From: Veillonella sp. R32
Lineage (GTDB): Bacteria; Bacillota; Negativicutes; Veillonellales; Veillonellaceae
DNA length: 64,000 nucleotides
Direction of reading: 5' to 3'
NCBI RefSeq assembly: GCF_010093125.1
Contig: NZ_NMZQ01000001.1
Location: 1 to 64,000 of the forward strand
The number at the start of each line of letters is the position of its first letter. Within the stretch, counting starts at the first letter, position 1. The notes below the pieces were generated by a model. That model was not told the origin of the DNA. It searched no databases and worked only from the letters and a program-made list of their open reading frames with translations. Shown here piece after piece: positions 26,773 to 35,457 of the stretch. The translations under genes were made by a program, and so were the position numbers.

Positions 26773-27909
26773 ATGAGCTTTTTTAAGGAATATAAGTCGA
26801 TTATTAGCCTTATCATTTTAGGGGGCTTAGTATTTTTATTTACCATTAAATTTGACTCTGTGTTGGAATCGTTCCGTATGGGGATGGATGCGATTATGCC
26901 ACTCATTTGGGGGATTTTAATCGCCTTCGTGCTAAACATTATTGTGAAACGGTTTGAACGTATTTATTTCCCCACTAAAGTGAGCGGGTGGCAACACACA
27001 ACTCGCCGTCCTGTTTGCGTGGTGCTCGCCATTTTGACTGTTTTATTAGCTATATTTCTAGTGGGCCGTATGGCAATCCCTCAATTGGTTCATTCCTTAG
27101 GGATTATCGTACAGGCGTTGCCTGATTTGTACAATGAATCTTCTCAATGGGTGGATCAATTTATTAATAATACACCGTACTTATCTACATCCGGTGTTAT
27201 GAATTCCATTTCTTCTGATAATGTAGTAGAACAATTGCGACAGGTTGGCGCTGATAGTGGTCGCTACATTGTGAAAACTATGAGTGACACTGTAGAGATG
27301 GTCTTTAACTTTGTTATTGGCCTTATCTTTGCTATTTATGTGTTACTTGATAAAGAAGTGTTGCGTCGTCAATTAGGCCGTATGGCGCGTGCTTATGGTA
27401 AAGAGCATCGCATCAAGGGCTTTGTTCATGTATGGCGCGTAACGAGCCAAGTGTTCAGTAGCTTTTTTATTGGTCAATTTTTAGATGCCCTTATTTTAGG
27501 CATTATGGTAGGCATCGGTTTGTGGTGCTTCTCCGTACCTTATGCCACAACCATTGGTTGTGTTATTGGGCTTACGGCGTTGGTGCCTTTATTAGGGGCC
27601 TATATTGGTGGTTTAATGGGTCTTATTATGCTTTTATCGGTGAGTATGATGGATGCGTTAATCTTCCTCATTGTGTTGGTAGTGATGCAACAGATTGAGG
27701 GGAATGTGATTTATCCCCGCATCGTAGGTGGCTCAGTGGGGCTACCAGGAATTTGGGTATTTGCAGCCATTACGATTGGTGGTACTTTGTATGGTGTACC
27801 TGGCATTTTATTAAGCGTACCGTTAGCCGCTACCATTTATAAACTAATTAAAGAAGACGTGGATAAACGTCTTGAACATAAAATGGAAGACTCCGTAGCC
27901 GAGAAATAA
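26773..27909 (+). CDS. AI-2E/PerM family membrane transporter
   Basis: Protein of 378 residues with about eight membrane helices and a central soluble loop (about 120-170). The GLTALVPLLGAYIGG motif and the PRIVGGSVGLPGIWV segment near the C-terminus are typical of the family. Members export the signal AI-2 or exchange cations such as Na+/H+; sequence does not decide between these. The ATG follows GGAAAGAGAG. Confidence 0.88.
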   Translation: MSFFKEYKSIISLIILGGLVFLFTIKFDSVLESFRMGMDAIMPLIWGILIAFVLNIIVKRFERIYFPTKVSGWQHTTRRPVCVVLAILTVLLAIFLVGRMAIPQLVHSLGIIVQALPDLYNESSQWVDQFINNTPYLSTSGVMNSISSDNVVEQLRQVGADSGRYIVKTMSDTVEMVFNFVIGLIFAIYVLLDKEVLRRQLGRMARAYGKEHRIKGFVHVWRVTSQVFSSFFIGQFLDALILGIMVGIGLWCFSVPYATTIGCVIGLTALVPLLGAYIGGLMGLIMLLSVSMMDALIFLIVLVVMQQIEGNVIYPRIVGGSVGLPGIWVFAAITIGGTLYGVPGILLSVPLAATIYKLIKEDVDKRLEHKMEDSVAEK

Positions 27910-28001
27910 GTCGGTGAAAGAGAACTGAAATGGTCCCTGAAATATCAGGGCGTAGCTTGGTAAGATTTTACGATATAGATGAGAGAAACTTTTGTTTGAA
28001 A

Positions 28002-28031
28002 TTGAGTTTTCATAAGAGTCTATGGTATACT
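28002..28031 (+). promoter_or_regulatory. Promoter of the PepSY protein gene
   Basis: TTGAGT (28002-28007) and TATACT (28026-28031) are separated by 18 bp. They place transcription start about 35 nt before the ATG at 28073. Confidence 0.65.
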
Positions 28032-28072
28032 TAAAGAATAATAATGTACAGACAAGTCCAGGAGGTTATTAT

Positions 28073-28699
28073 ATGAAGAAGAAGTCTTTGGCTAGTGTGC
28101 TAGCTGGTGCTTTGGCAGTCAGTGCAGTAGCGGTAGCATTACCACAAACGGCTGTAGCTGCTGATGTAAATCCTACGTTACGTATTGAAGGTCCTAATCA
28201 GTCTATGATTTTGACAATGCGTCAGGTAGCAGGTATCTTTTTAGCGAAATATCCAAACTCTGCGGTTCATTCGATTACGTTGAAACCAGATCGTGGTCGT
28301 TTTGCTTATGAAGTAACTGGCTACACGTTGAAAAATACGTATAAAATTTCGGTAGATGTTATCACTTCTAAAATCCTAAAAGAAGAAATAGATGGTAAAG
28401 AAAAAGATATTCCAAGCAAAGTGTTCAATCCATTAAATGTAATCGAACCAAAACAAGCAGAAGCAGTAGCAGTTGCTAATATTGGTGGCGATGCGATTAG
28501 TAAAGGTTGGAAACTAGAAGCAGAAGAAAATAAAGTAAAATATGAAGTTACTATTTATCATACGGATGACAAACAAGGTCTTGTAGAACAAGATGTTCTT
28601 ATTGACGCGGCTACTGGTAATGTGATTACTAAGACATTGCCTAAGAAGGTTGAAATCCCTGATGAAAATGATGACGGCTTTGTGCTTTGGGGTAATTAA
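28073..28699 (+). CDS. Exported PepSY-domain protein
   Basis: Protein of 208 residues. The signal peptide MKKKSLASVLAGALAVSAVA ends near ALPQTAVAAD. Two PepSY-like repeats follow, the first around LDRGRFAYEVTGYTLKNTYK-like sequence (about 75-105), the second around KVKYEVTIYHTD with a VLIDAATGNVI ending. PepSY domains are thought to modulate proteases or bind ligands in the envelope. The start is fixed by AGGAGG 8 nt before ATG 28073; a longer frame from 28022 begins at the promoter itself. A perfect-palindrome terminator follows. Confidence 0.83.
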   Translation: MKKKSLASVLAGALAVSAVAVALPQTAVAADVNPTLRIEGPNQSMILTMRQVAGIFLAKYPNSAVHSITLKPDRGRFAYEVTGYTLKNTYKISVDVITSKILKEEIDGKEKDIPSKVFNPLNVIEPKQAEAVAVANIGGDAISKGWKLEAEENKVKYEVTIYHTDDKQGLVEQDVLIDAATGNVITKTLPKKVEIPDENDDGFVLWGN

Positions 28700-28769
28700 G
28701 AATTAAGTTAACTGCTTTGGGCAGTGATTGTATGCCCAATAGGCTTACATAGTCGTATTGGGACGGGTT

Positions 28770-28805
28770 GGAAATGCACATTGTACAATGTGCATTTCCT
28801 TTTTT
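28770..28805 (+). terminator. Perfect-palindrome terminator after the PepSY gene
   Basis: GGAAATGCACATTGT is followed immediately by its exact reverse complement, a 30-bp perfect palindrome, and then by TTTTTT. It sits 16 nt before the cydDC start. Confidence 0.9.
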
Positions 28806-28821
28806 ATAGTAGGAGGCTTCC

Positions 28822-31800
28822 GTGATAGTCAAAACCGCTCGCGAAGAGTTACTTCGCTTTAAGGGAAAGGCTATAGGTTTAGGGATTTTTAGTTTGCTAG
28901 GAACATTGGGCATTGTAGGGCAGGCCTGGTTCTTTGCAGTATTAATTGAAAAAACATTTTTTGAAGGCCAGTCGTTGACGGCGGTGTGGGGGACGCTTAG
29001 TTGCTTGTTGGGCGCAATTATGCTTCGCATGGTGGCTACGTATTGTCAAGAACGAACTGCAGGACGTTTGGTTGTATTAGCTAAACAAGATTTACGTCAA
29101 AAGATTTGGCATCATTTATTAGCCTTAGGGCCGTTTACGGGTGAACGCCATGGTGATGTAGTACATTTGATGACGGATGGCTTAGAAAGCGTAGAGGCTT
29201 ATATTGCTCGTTATGTGCCACAAATGCTCTACGCGATGATGATTCCGCTGGTTATGGCCATTGCCATTATTGATGCGGCGCCTTGGGTAGCTATTATTTT
29301 ATTAATTACATTTCCATTAATTCCTTTCTTTATGATTTTGATTGGCAAAAAAGCGGAATCTATGAATAAGGAACAATGGGAGCGCATGAGCTTTTTAAGC
29401 GGCCATTTCCTTGATGTGCTTCAAGGGATTGCTACACTTAAGTTATTTGGCCGCTCGGAAGAACAAGTAGAGGTCATTGCTCGTTTATCAGCCGAGTTTA
29501 GAGATTCTACGTTACGCGTGTTGCGAGTCGCTTTTTTGTCAGCTTTAGTTCTTGAATTAGTTAGCACCATTAGTACGGCTCTTATTGCTGTCTATATGGG
29601 GATGGCCTTACTCTATGGACATGAAACGTTTTTACCGGCTTTCTTTGTGCTTCTACTGGCGCCAGAATTTTATGCCCCTTTACGACAATTAGGGGCTGCG
29701 TTCCATACGGGCATGGCGGGCCAGGTAAGTTTAGCTAAAATTGATGATTTCTTGGCACTGCCTATTGAAGAACCGCCGTCTGGTCATTTACAGCCTAAGG
29801 TATCTATTGAGAGCATTGATTTTAAAGATGTATCCTATGCTTATGGGCAAGCTGATTCTGTAGGTGCGAAAACGGTATGGGCTGTAGAACATATTAATTT
29901 TACTTTACGTCGTGGTGAAGTGACGATGTTGGTAGGCGGCAGTGGTGCAGGCAAGAGTACGTTAGCTCATTTATTATTGCGCCTCATGCAGCCAACGGCA
30001 GGGCAAATTATGGTGGATGGTACCAATTTGTTGGCTTTAGCCAGTGAAACTTGGCGTGATGCCGTTACCTTTGTACCACAACAACCTCATTTATTCCGGG
30101 GGACTTTACGGGAGAATATTGCCTTTGGGCAAGCTGCTTCTGAGGCAGCCATTCAAGCGGCTGTTGTTGCGGCTGAAGCAGAAACTTTCGTTAATTCCTT
30201 GCCACAAGGATTAGATACGATGATTGGTGAAGGTGGCTTAGGCCTTTCGGGCGGTCAACGACAGCGGATTGCTATTGCTAGGGCGTTCTTAAAGCAATCG
30301 CCTATTTTAGTCCTTGATGAAGTGACGGCGCATCTTGATGTAGCGACCGAACAAAGTTTAGCAACTGCGTTGCAGCGGTTAATGAAAGATAAAATTGTAT
30401 TATTAATTGGTCATCGTTTGCAGACCATGCGCTGGGCTGATACTTTATTAGTATTGAAGCAAGGTCGTTTGGTGGAACAAGGTTCCTTTGAAAATTTATT
30501 GGCTCGTAATGGTTATTTTAGCGAACTCGTCCATGCTGGCTTAGGCGATACGGAAGTAGCGGATGCTGAAGCTGATCATGAAACCAATAATCGAGCCAAA
30601 AGTGAAACTAATAGTCAAGCTAATAGTGAAGTCAATATGGCCTGCAATATGGGCGTTATGACTACATCAAGTGAATCCTGTGACAGAGGCAGTTCTGTAA
30701 CACAGGCTGTGACAACGGTAATACCACAAGATGTGAGAACTACAGCACCACAGGGTGTGACAACAGTAGGACCACAGGGTGTGACAGCAGTAGTACCACA
30801 GGCTGAGGGAAACACAGCCTTATCTGCAAGTACAGTTTCTACTTGGCGTTCACTCCGTCGTTTATTTGCTGTTTTAGGGCCTGCTCGCAATTCACTGTGG
30901 CTAAGTTTGTTATTTTCCTTTTTAACGGTATTTATGAATGTAGGCTTATTGACTACGTCTGCTTGGTTAATTACATCAGCGGCTTTACGTCCAGAATTAG
31001 CAGCCCTTAGTTTATCTATTGTAGGGGTGCGCTTCTTTGGGATTAGTCGTGCTGTTTGCCGTTACATAGAACGCTATGTATCGCATCACATGGCGTTTCA
31101 AGGGCTCTATGGTCTGCGGGTGTGGTTTTATAAAAAACTGGAACCTTTGATGCCCGCCGCTTTACATCGTTTAGGATCTGGTGATATTTTAGGGCGCATT
31201 ATGGCCGATATTGAAACCTTACAATTTTTCTATTTGCGTGTGATTATACCGCCGGTTGGGGCTATTTTGTTGACGGCGTTAGGTTTTTATTTCTTGAGTT
31301 TTTTCAGTTATTCCTTGCTTTGGCTATTGGCACTGGCTTTCTTCTTAGGTGCTGTGGCTATCCCGTTTATGGTGTATCGTCATAATCAATTGGCTACGGA
31401 AGCGGTCCTAGCTCATCGTAGTACGATAAAAGATACGATTGTCGAAAGCTTAGCGGGGATTATGGATATTATTACTTATAAGCAAGAAATGCGTGTTACC
31501 AAATTGGTGAGTGATCAATTTGAACAATTGACGAAGGCACAACAGCGTGTGCATACGGGTACGAATTTAGGGGATACTTTATTTTTAGGTTTGACGCAGT
31601 TGACCATGGTGGCAGGGGCGATTATTATGATTCCTTGGGCACAGGGGAGCCAGCAAGCAGGCATCTTTATTGCAGTGGTGGCGATTTCGTTACAATCGTA
31701 CTTTGAAGCCCTAGGGCCATTAACTATTGCCTGGTATCATGGGCGTGAAAGTTTAGCAGCTATGAAACGATTAGTTCAGTTGGCTGAACAGCCACCCGTT

Positions 31801-32565
31801 GTTGAGGATAGTCGTAGCGACGGTGATGTGCCATCAGGGGCCGTGGCAATTCGTTTAGAAGATGTAAATTTTGCCTATGATAGAGAGTATGTGTATCAAC
31901 ATATGTCTTTGCATATTAAGGCTGGTGAAAAGGTAGCTATCGTAGGGCCTAGTGGGTCTGGTAAAACTACCTTGCTTACTATGTTGGAGCGCTTCTATGA
32001 CTATGAAGGCCATATCTATCTGAATGACAAAGAATTGCGGACATTACCTATAGCACGAGCTCGCGATTTTTATGGTGCTTTAACGCAAGACACCTATTTA
32101 TTCCATGCTACGGTAGAGGATAATATTCGCCTAGCTAAGCCGAAGGCGACTGATGAGGAATTAGCTAAAGCACTTGACTTTGCGGCCCTTACAGCTTGGG
32201 TTAAGACATTACCACAAGGGTTAAAAACAATTATTGGCAGTGGTGGTGCTGGTGTTAGTGGGGGACAGCGACAACGAATTGCATTGGCTCGTTTGTGGCT
32301 TCGCAATAGCCCTGTACTATTGTTAGATGAACCGTTAGAAGGGTTAGATCAAGTCGTTCGCCAGGAGTTACAAAATTCCTTATATGCTCTTATGAAAGAT
32401 AAGACGGTGCTTTATATTACCCATCATTTGGGTGGCTTAGAAAAGATGGATCGCATCTTATTCCTTGAAGGGGGCCGCATTGTAGAAGACGGTTCTTATG
32501 AGGCCCTTATGGCTAAACGTGGGGCTTTTTATGCATACCGCAAATTATCGATGGAAACGGTGTAA
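28822..32565 (+). CDS. cydDC: Fused CydD-CydC thiol ABC exporter
   Basis: A single 1,247-residue protein joining both halves of the heterodimeric CydDC exporter, which moves glutathione or cysteine to the periplasm and is needed to assemble cytochrome bd and c-type cytochromes. Half one has six membrane helices, Walker A GGSGAGKST (about 373) and signature LSGGQRQR (about 475). Half two begins near 675 with its own six helices, Walker A GPSGSGKTT (about 1043), signature VSGGQRQR (about 1145) and LLLDEPLEGLD. The linker (about 575-673) is low-complexity, with 8-residue PQGVTTVG repeats. GTG start after AGGAGG. Separate genes are usual; fusions are known in some bacteria. Confidence 0.92.
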   Translation: MIVKTAREELLRFKGKAIGLGIFSLLGTLGIVGQAWFFAVLIEKTFFEGQSLTAVWGTLSCLLGAIMLRMVATYCQERTAGRLVVLAKQDLRQKIWHHLLALGPFTGERHGDVVHLMTDGLESVEAYIARYVPQMLYAMMIPLVMAIAIIDAAPWVAIILLITFPLIPFFMILIGKKAESMNKEQWERMSFLSGHFLDVLQGIATLKLFGRSEEQVEVIARLSAEFRDSTLRVLRVAFLSALVLELVSTISTALIAVYMGMALLYGHETFLPAFFVLLLAPEFYAPLRQLGAAFHTGMAGQVSLAKIDDFLALPIEEPPSGHLQPKVSIESIDFKDVSYAYGQADSVGAKTVWAVEHINFTLRRGEVTMLVGGSGAGKSTLAHLLLRLMQPTAGQIMVDGTNLLALASETWRDAVTFVPQQPHLFRGTLRENIAFGQAASEAAIQAAVVAAEAETFVNSLPQGLDTMIGEGGLGLSGGQRQRIAIARAFLKQSPILVLDEVTAHLDVATEQSLATALQRLMKDKIVLLIGHRLQTMRWADTLLVLKQGRLVEQGSFENLLARNGYFSELVHAGLGDTEVADAEADHETNNRAKSETNSQANSEVNMACNMGVMTTSSESCDRGSSVTQAVTTVIPQDVRTTAPQGVTTVGPQGVTAVVPQAEGNTALSASTVSTWRSLRRLFAVLGPARNSLWLSLLFSFLTVFMNVGLLTTSAWLITSAALRPELAALSLSIVGVRFFGISRAVCRYIERYVSHHMAFQGLYGLRVWFYKKLEPLMPAALHRLGSGDILGRIMADIETLQFFYLRVIIPPVGAILLTALGFYFLSFFSYSLLWLLALAFFLGAVAIPFMVYRHNQLATEAVLAHRSTIKDTIVESLAGIMDIITYKQEMRVTKLVSDQFEQLTKAQQRVHTGTNLGDTLFLGLTQLTMVAGAIIMIPWAQGSQQAGIFIAVVAISLQSYFEALGPLTIAWYHGRESLAAMKRLVQLAEQPPVVEDSRSDGDVPSGAVAIRLEDVNFAYDREYVYQHMSLHIKAGEKVAIVGPSGSGKTTLLTMLERFYDYEGHIYLNDKELRTLPIARARDFYGALTQDTYLFHATVEDNIRLAKPKATDEELAKALDFAALTAWVKTLPQGLKTIIGSGGAGVSGGQRQRIALARLWLRNSPVLLLDEPLEGLDQVVRQELQNSLYALMKDKTVLYITHHLGGLEKMDRILFLEGGRIVEDGSYEALMAKRGAFYAYRKLSMETV
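30700..30807. repeat. In-frame 24-nt repeats in the CydDC linker
   Basis: Units begin at 30700, 30724, 30748 and 30772, with a partial fifth at 30796. Each encodes eight residues of the type PQGVTTVG. The two central units differ at only a few bases (ACAACAGTAGGA against ACAGCAGTAGTA). Confidence 0.9.
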
Positions 32566-32575
32566 GGGTATATGG

Positions 32576-32604
32576 TTCAAAAATAGGACGTCTTATGGTA
32601 TAAT
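32576..32604 (+). promoter_or_regulatory. Probable promoter of the membrane protein gene at 32643
   Basis: TTCAAA (32576-32581) and a perfect TATAAT (32599-32604) are 17 bp apart. They lie between cydDC and an ATG preceded by AGGAGG. Confidence 0.55.
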
Positions 32605-32642
32605 TGGAATGTTAACAACGTGCTAAATCCATAGGAGGCGTT

Positions 32643-33827
32643 ATGAATAATCTAGTCACGCGATTATTGGAGATAGCAGAATCGATGACAGCTAGATCAC
32701 GCAAGCAGACAGTGGAGACTGCTACGCCTGTGCCTGTTGAGACAACTTTGTCGACGCCTAGTGAGGTCGATTTATATGATCATCGCATTATCAATGTAGA
32801 AGAAGATGCGATTAATCGTATCCTCAAAGCACAATTGCGCAATCATTGGTTGTTTTATTCTGTTACATTTGAATTTGAAGCTAATAATAAAGTATATCTA
32901 GGGATTATTACAACCTTAGGTAACGTAATTACCATAGAATTTACAATAGAAGATTTTTGGTTTGATGATTATGCGTCGAGCTTTTCGGTGAAACTCAATA
33001 TGTCTGATGTGGATATGGGTGGTTTCATTTTAAATACGATTGTTCATCTCTTAGGGAATTGGAGTTTAAGCCTTTTAGGAACCTTCTTTAATCCCTTTGA
33101 AATTGGTGATGATAGCTCTACGTTGCGTTTTGAAAAGAAGGGGATTATTCGTTTCGACTTAGCCCCAGATAGTCCGATTCGCCGTTTAATTGCTTGGCCA
33201 AATCGTTGTCCAGAAGCTAAGGGGCCTGCTATTTTAATCAATGCTCGTACGGAACAATCGGTATTGCGCTTAGAATATTATGCCTTTCGCGATGAAGTAG
33301 AAACCTACAATGTGCCAGAAGTGCCGGTAAAAACAAGTTGGGTTCGTTCTATTGATATGGCAGCGGCCTTACTGTTGCCAATTGGGGTTTGGATTAGTTT
33401 TGTTATTTTACATCACTACTTGCCAACGGAAACGATAGAATTTTCTTTTTCTACCTACTTCTTAATTTCGTTAGGTATCTTGTGCATTAGTTTTATTGTA
33501 ATGAACATTCCAAGGTATATTTACATGTACTTTGATTCGCGTAAAAAATGGCAAAGTGTGTTTGTTCATAATAATATTAAGATACAAATGCGCAAACTTC
33601 AGCGACGTATTTTAATTCAGCAACAAGCATTAAAGAAAAATGGCAAAGAAGTGGATGAAAAAAGCCAGGCTAGTATTCGCGATTTATTGCTCCAGATTCG
33701 TGATAAACGTTTCTTAGCGCAGCGTTTAAAAATTGCCGATGAAGATCGAGATCGCAAACAAAAAATTAAGTTTATTATTGCGTATATTGTATGTACTTTA
33801 TTAGAATGGATGTTGCTCATTCGCTAA
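32643..33827 (+). CDS. Membrane protein of unknown function
   Basis: Protein of 394 residues that I do not recognise. The N-terminal 230 residues are soluble and mixed, with a Thr/Pro-rich stretch early on. Two membrane helices follow near 235-258 and 268-290, then a highly charged, probably coiled-coil segment (about 300-370, rich in KLQRRILIQQQALKK-type sequence), and a last helix at the C-terminus (IIAYIVCTLLEWMLLI). AGGAGG lies 5 nt before the ATG. It has its own promoter and terminator and is probably monocistronic, apart from the small yvrJ-like gene behind it. Confidence 0.75.
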   Translation: MNNLVTRLLEIAESMTARSRKQTVETATPVPVETTLSTPSEVDLYDHRIINVEEDAINRILKAQLRNHWLFYSVTFEFEANNKVYLGIITTLGNVITIEFTIEDFWFDDYASSFSVKLNMSDVDMGGFILNTIVHLLGNWSLSLLGTFFNPFEIGDDSSTLRFEKKGIIRFDLAPDSPIRRLIAWPNRCPEAKGPAILINARTEQSVLRLEYYAFRDEVETYNVPEVPVKTSWVRSIDMAAALLLPIGVWISFVILHHYLPTETIEFSFSTYFLISLGILCISFIVMNIPRYIYMYFDSRKKWQSVFVHNNIKIQMRKLQRRILIQQQALKKNGKEVDEKSQASIRDLLLQIRDKRFLAQRLKIADEDRDRKQKIKFIIAYIVCTLLEWMLLIR

Positions 33828-33834
33828 ACTTTAC

Positions 33835-33878
33835 AACACCTCCTCGCTGGAATGTATAACAGTGAGGAGGTGTTTTTT
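33835..33878 (+). terminator. Terminator whose right arm carries the next gene's ribosome binding site
   Basis: AACACCTCCTCGCTG (33835-33849) pairs with CAGTGAGGAGGTGTT (33860-33874), 15 bp with one wobble, followed by TTTT. GAGGAGG in the right arm is also the only Shine-Dalgarno sequence for the ATG at 33879. Confidence 0.85.
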
Positions 33879-34022
33879 ATGGAAGCAATCTTAACAGCTA
33901 CGGCAAATTACGGATTTCCTATGGTGGTGGCCGCTTATTTATTAATTCGGCTAGAACACAAAATGGATTCCTTGAGCGCATCTATTAATGAATTGGTGTT
34001 TACCTTAAAGAACTGTAAATAA
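33879..34022 (+). CDS. YvrJ-family small membrane protein
   Basis: A 47-residue protein: one N-terminal membrane helix (NYGFPMVVAAYLLIRLE) followed by a short amphipathic tail (KMDSLSASINELVFTLK). This matches the YvrJ family layout, where a GFP-[IV]-[VA] turn enters the helix. Function of the family is unknown; similar small proteins resemble phage-holin-like or sensor-associated peptides. Its ribosome binding site lies in the stem of the preceding terminator, so translation may depend on that hairpin being open. Confidence 0.72.
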   Translation: MEAILTATANYGFPMVVAAYLLIRLEHKMDSLSASINELVFTLKNCK

Positions 34023-34045
34023 AAATACCTTAGTCTAAATTTAGG

Positions 34046-34137
34046 TAGCATATAAAGAGAAGCCCCCCTTCTTCACGACCCGAGTTGCTTTGCAACAATG
34101 GTCGCTACAGAAGGTGGGCTTCTCTTTTTGTATGCTA
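34046..34137. terminator. Hairpin element 4, terminator between convergent genes
   Basis: Outer TAGCAT/ATGCTA and AAAGAGAAGCCC / GGGCTTCTCTTTTT arms pair. The interior has CGACC/GGTCG and GTTGC-TTT-GCAAC stems and ends in GGTCGCTAC, a string shared with elements 1-3. It lies between yvrJ and the convergent DUF805 gene. Confidence 0.75.
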
Positions 34138-34180
34138 AAAATCGCAGAAATTAGGCTAAAGGCCTCTCTATATATTATCT

Positions 34181-34690
34181 TTATCGTCTTGTTCGTTTCG
34201 CCGGCCAAATAGCAGGTGCACCATAGCGATTGGCTTTATTTGTGCCTGGAATGACTAATAGGGCTAGGTTTACAATCCAGATGATGACCATAAAGGCTGC
34301 ACTGGTAGATTTAATAGGCAAGTAGGGATAGGTGAAAGCAATGAATATACACCAACAAATGCCTACTATACCATGGAGTGAAAAGTCTTGTACACGTCGT
34401 GCGTAGAGGACGTAGTAGAGCGATAGAATCACTGTATGACCTAAGAAACCTAATAGGCGGACACCCCAATAGGATACTAAAATAACCACATTATTCATTA
34501 AGGTGCTAATGAGATTGTTAAATAGGCTAACTACCAAGGTAAGACCAATGAGTCCGATTAAAAATTGGAACCGATTGAGTCGCCCTTGGAGAAGTAATAT
34601 TTTAATGTTATGTACATAGCCCCAGCGTGTAATTGTAAAGGCAATCAGTCCCATTACGAAGGCTTGGCCTACATTAAATAAAATATCCAT
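34181..34690 (-). CDS. DUF805-family membrane protein
   Basis: Protein of 169 residues with about four membrane helices. The family marks are the GRLNRFQFLIGLI segment before the first core helix, the ARRVQDFSLHG motif after the second, and the terminal PGTNKANRYGAP. Members are inner-membrane proteins of unknown function. An ATG at 34690 preceded by AAGGAAG is used. It is separated from the ECF gene upstream by a terminator at 34809, so it is transcribed alone. Confidence 0.8.
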   Translation of the reverse strand: MDILFNVGQAFVMGLIAFTITRWGYVHNIKILLLQGRLNRFQFLIGLIGLTLVVSLFNNLISTLMNNVVILVSYWGVRLLGFLGHTVILSLYYVLYARRVQDFSLHGIVGICWCIFIAFTYPYLPIKSTSAAFMVIIWIVNLALLVIPGTNKANRYGAPAIWPAKRTRR

Positions 34691-34808
34691 GAAATCTTCC
34701 TTTTCTTGTTCTTCAATTTTATTATTATACCACGAAATGATGATATATGACTAGAAAAAATAAGTATTAGATGAAAAAAGGGGGAGAAAAGGGGATACCT
34801 GCCATAAT

Positions 34809-34846
34809 AAAACGGCACAGGAGGGAGAAGCTCCTGTGCCGTTTTT
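34809..34846 (-). terminator. Terminator of the pdxK-ECF operon
   Basis: AAAACGGCACAGGAG and CTCCTGTGCCGTTTTT form a perfect stem around GGAGAAG. Both strands end in a T-tract; the minus-strand use fits the operon ending at 34929. Confidence 0.88.
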
Positions 34847-34928
34847 GAGAGATATAGGTCCTTAAAAAGGAAAGATACCGATATATAGGAATCTTATTGC
34901 ATGTAGGGTTATTTCTACATACGATAGA

Positions 34929-35441
34929 TTATTTGTGAATGACTTTACGTAGGGCCTTTACTAAGAAAAGGGCAACTATGATGCCTACGCCACTGGTTAA
35001 GAAGGTAGCTGGTAAACGACTTACGGCAGCAGCAAAGCTGTTAAGTACGTATTCCCAAGCGACAAAATATCCTAGGGCTGTCCAGACACTACCTACGAGC
35101 ATAGCGAATAAAAGGCGAAGCCAAGTTGTTTCACGGGCTTTTTTAGGATTAGGACGAAACCCTACTACTAAGTAACCTACGATTAATCCGGAAATACCTT
35201 TAATCACAATGGAAAATAGGGTATAGGCGGAATGACCCATCACTAAATCGAAAAGGCCAGAACCAATGGCGCCAGCTAGACCGCCATAAAGGCCACCAAA
35301 TAAAGCCGAAATAGTAAAGAGTGCAGCTGACCCTAGGTGTACCATAGCACCGGTAGGTAATGGTATTAACAAGGTAGTGGCTAAGGCACAAAGGGCCGAT
35401 AGCATACCGATATAAATTACATCACGAATTGAAAATTTCAA
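34929..35441 (-). CDS. ECF transporter S component, probably for vitamin B6
   Basis: Protein of 170 residues with about five to six membrane helices and the typical S-component features. These are an N-terminal RDVIYIGMLSALCALATTL segment, a GSAALFTISALFGGLYGGL core and an FSIVIKGISGLIVGY region. S components bind a vitamin and work with a shared energising module encoded elsewhere. The gene starts 16 nt after the pyridoxamine kinase gene on the same strand, which suggests pyridoxine or pyridoxamine as substrate. That substrate is inferred from context only. Confidence 0.82.
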   Translation of the reverse strand: MKFSIRDVIYIGMLSALCALATTLLIPLPTGAMVHLGSAALFTISALFGGLYGGLAGAIGSGLFDLVMGHSAYTLFSIVIKGISGLIVGYLVVGFRPNPKKARETTWLRLLFAMLVGSVWTALGYFVAWEYVLNSFAAAVSRLPATFLTSGVGIIVALFLVKALRKVIHK

Positions 35442-35457
35442 CGTTGAGGACCTCCTC

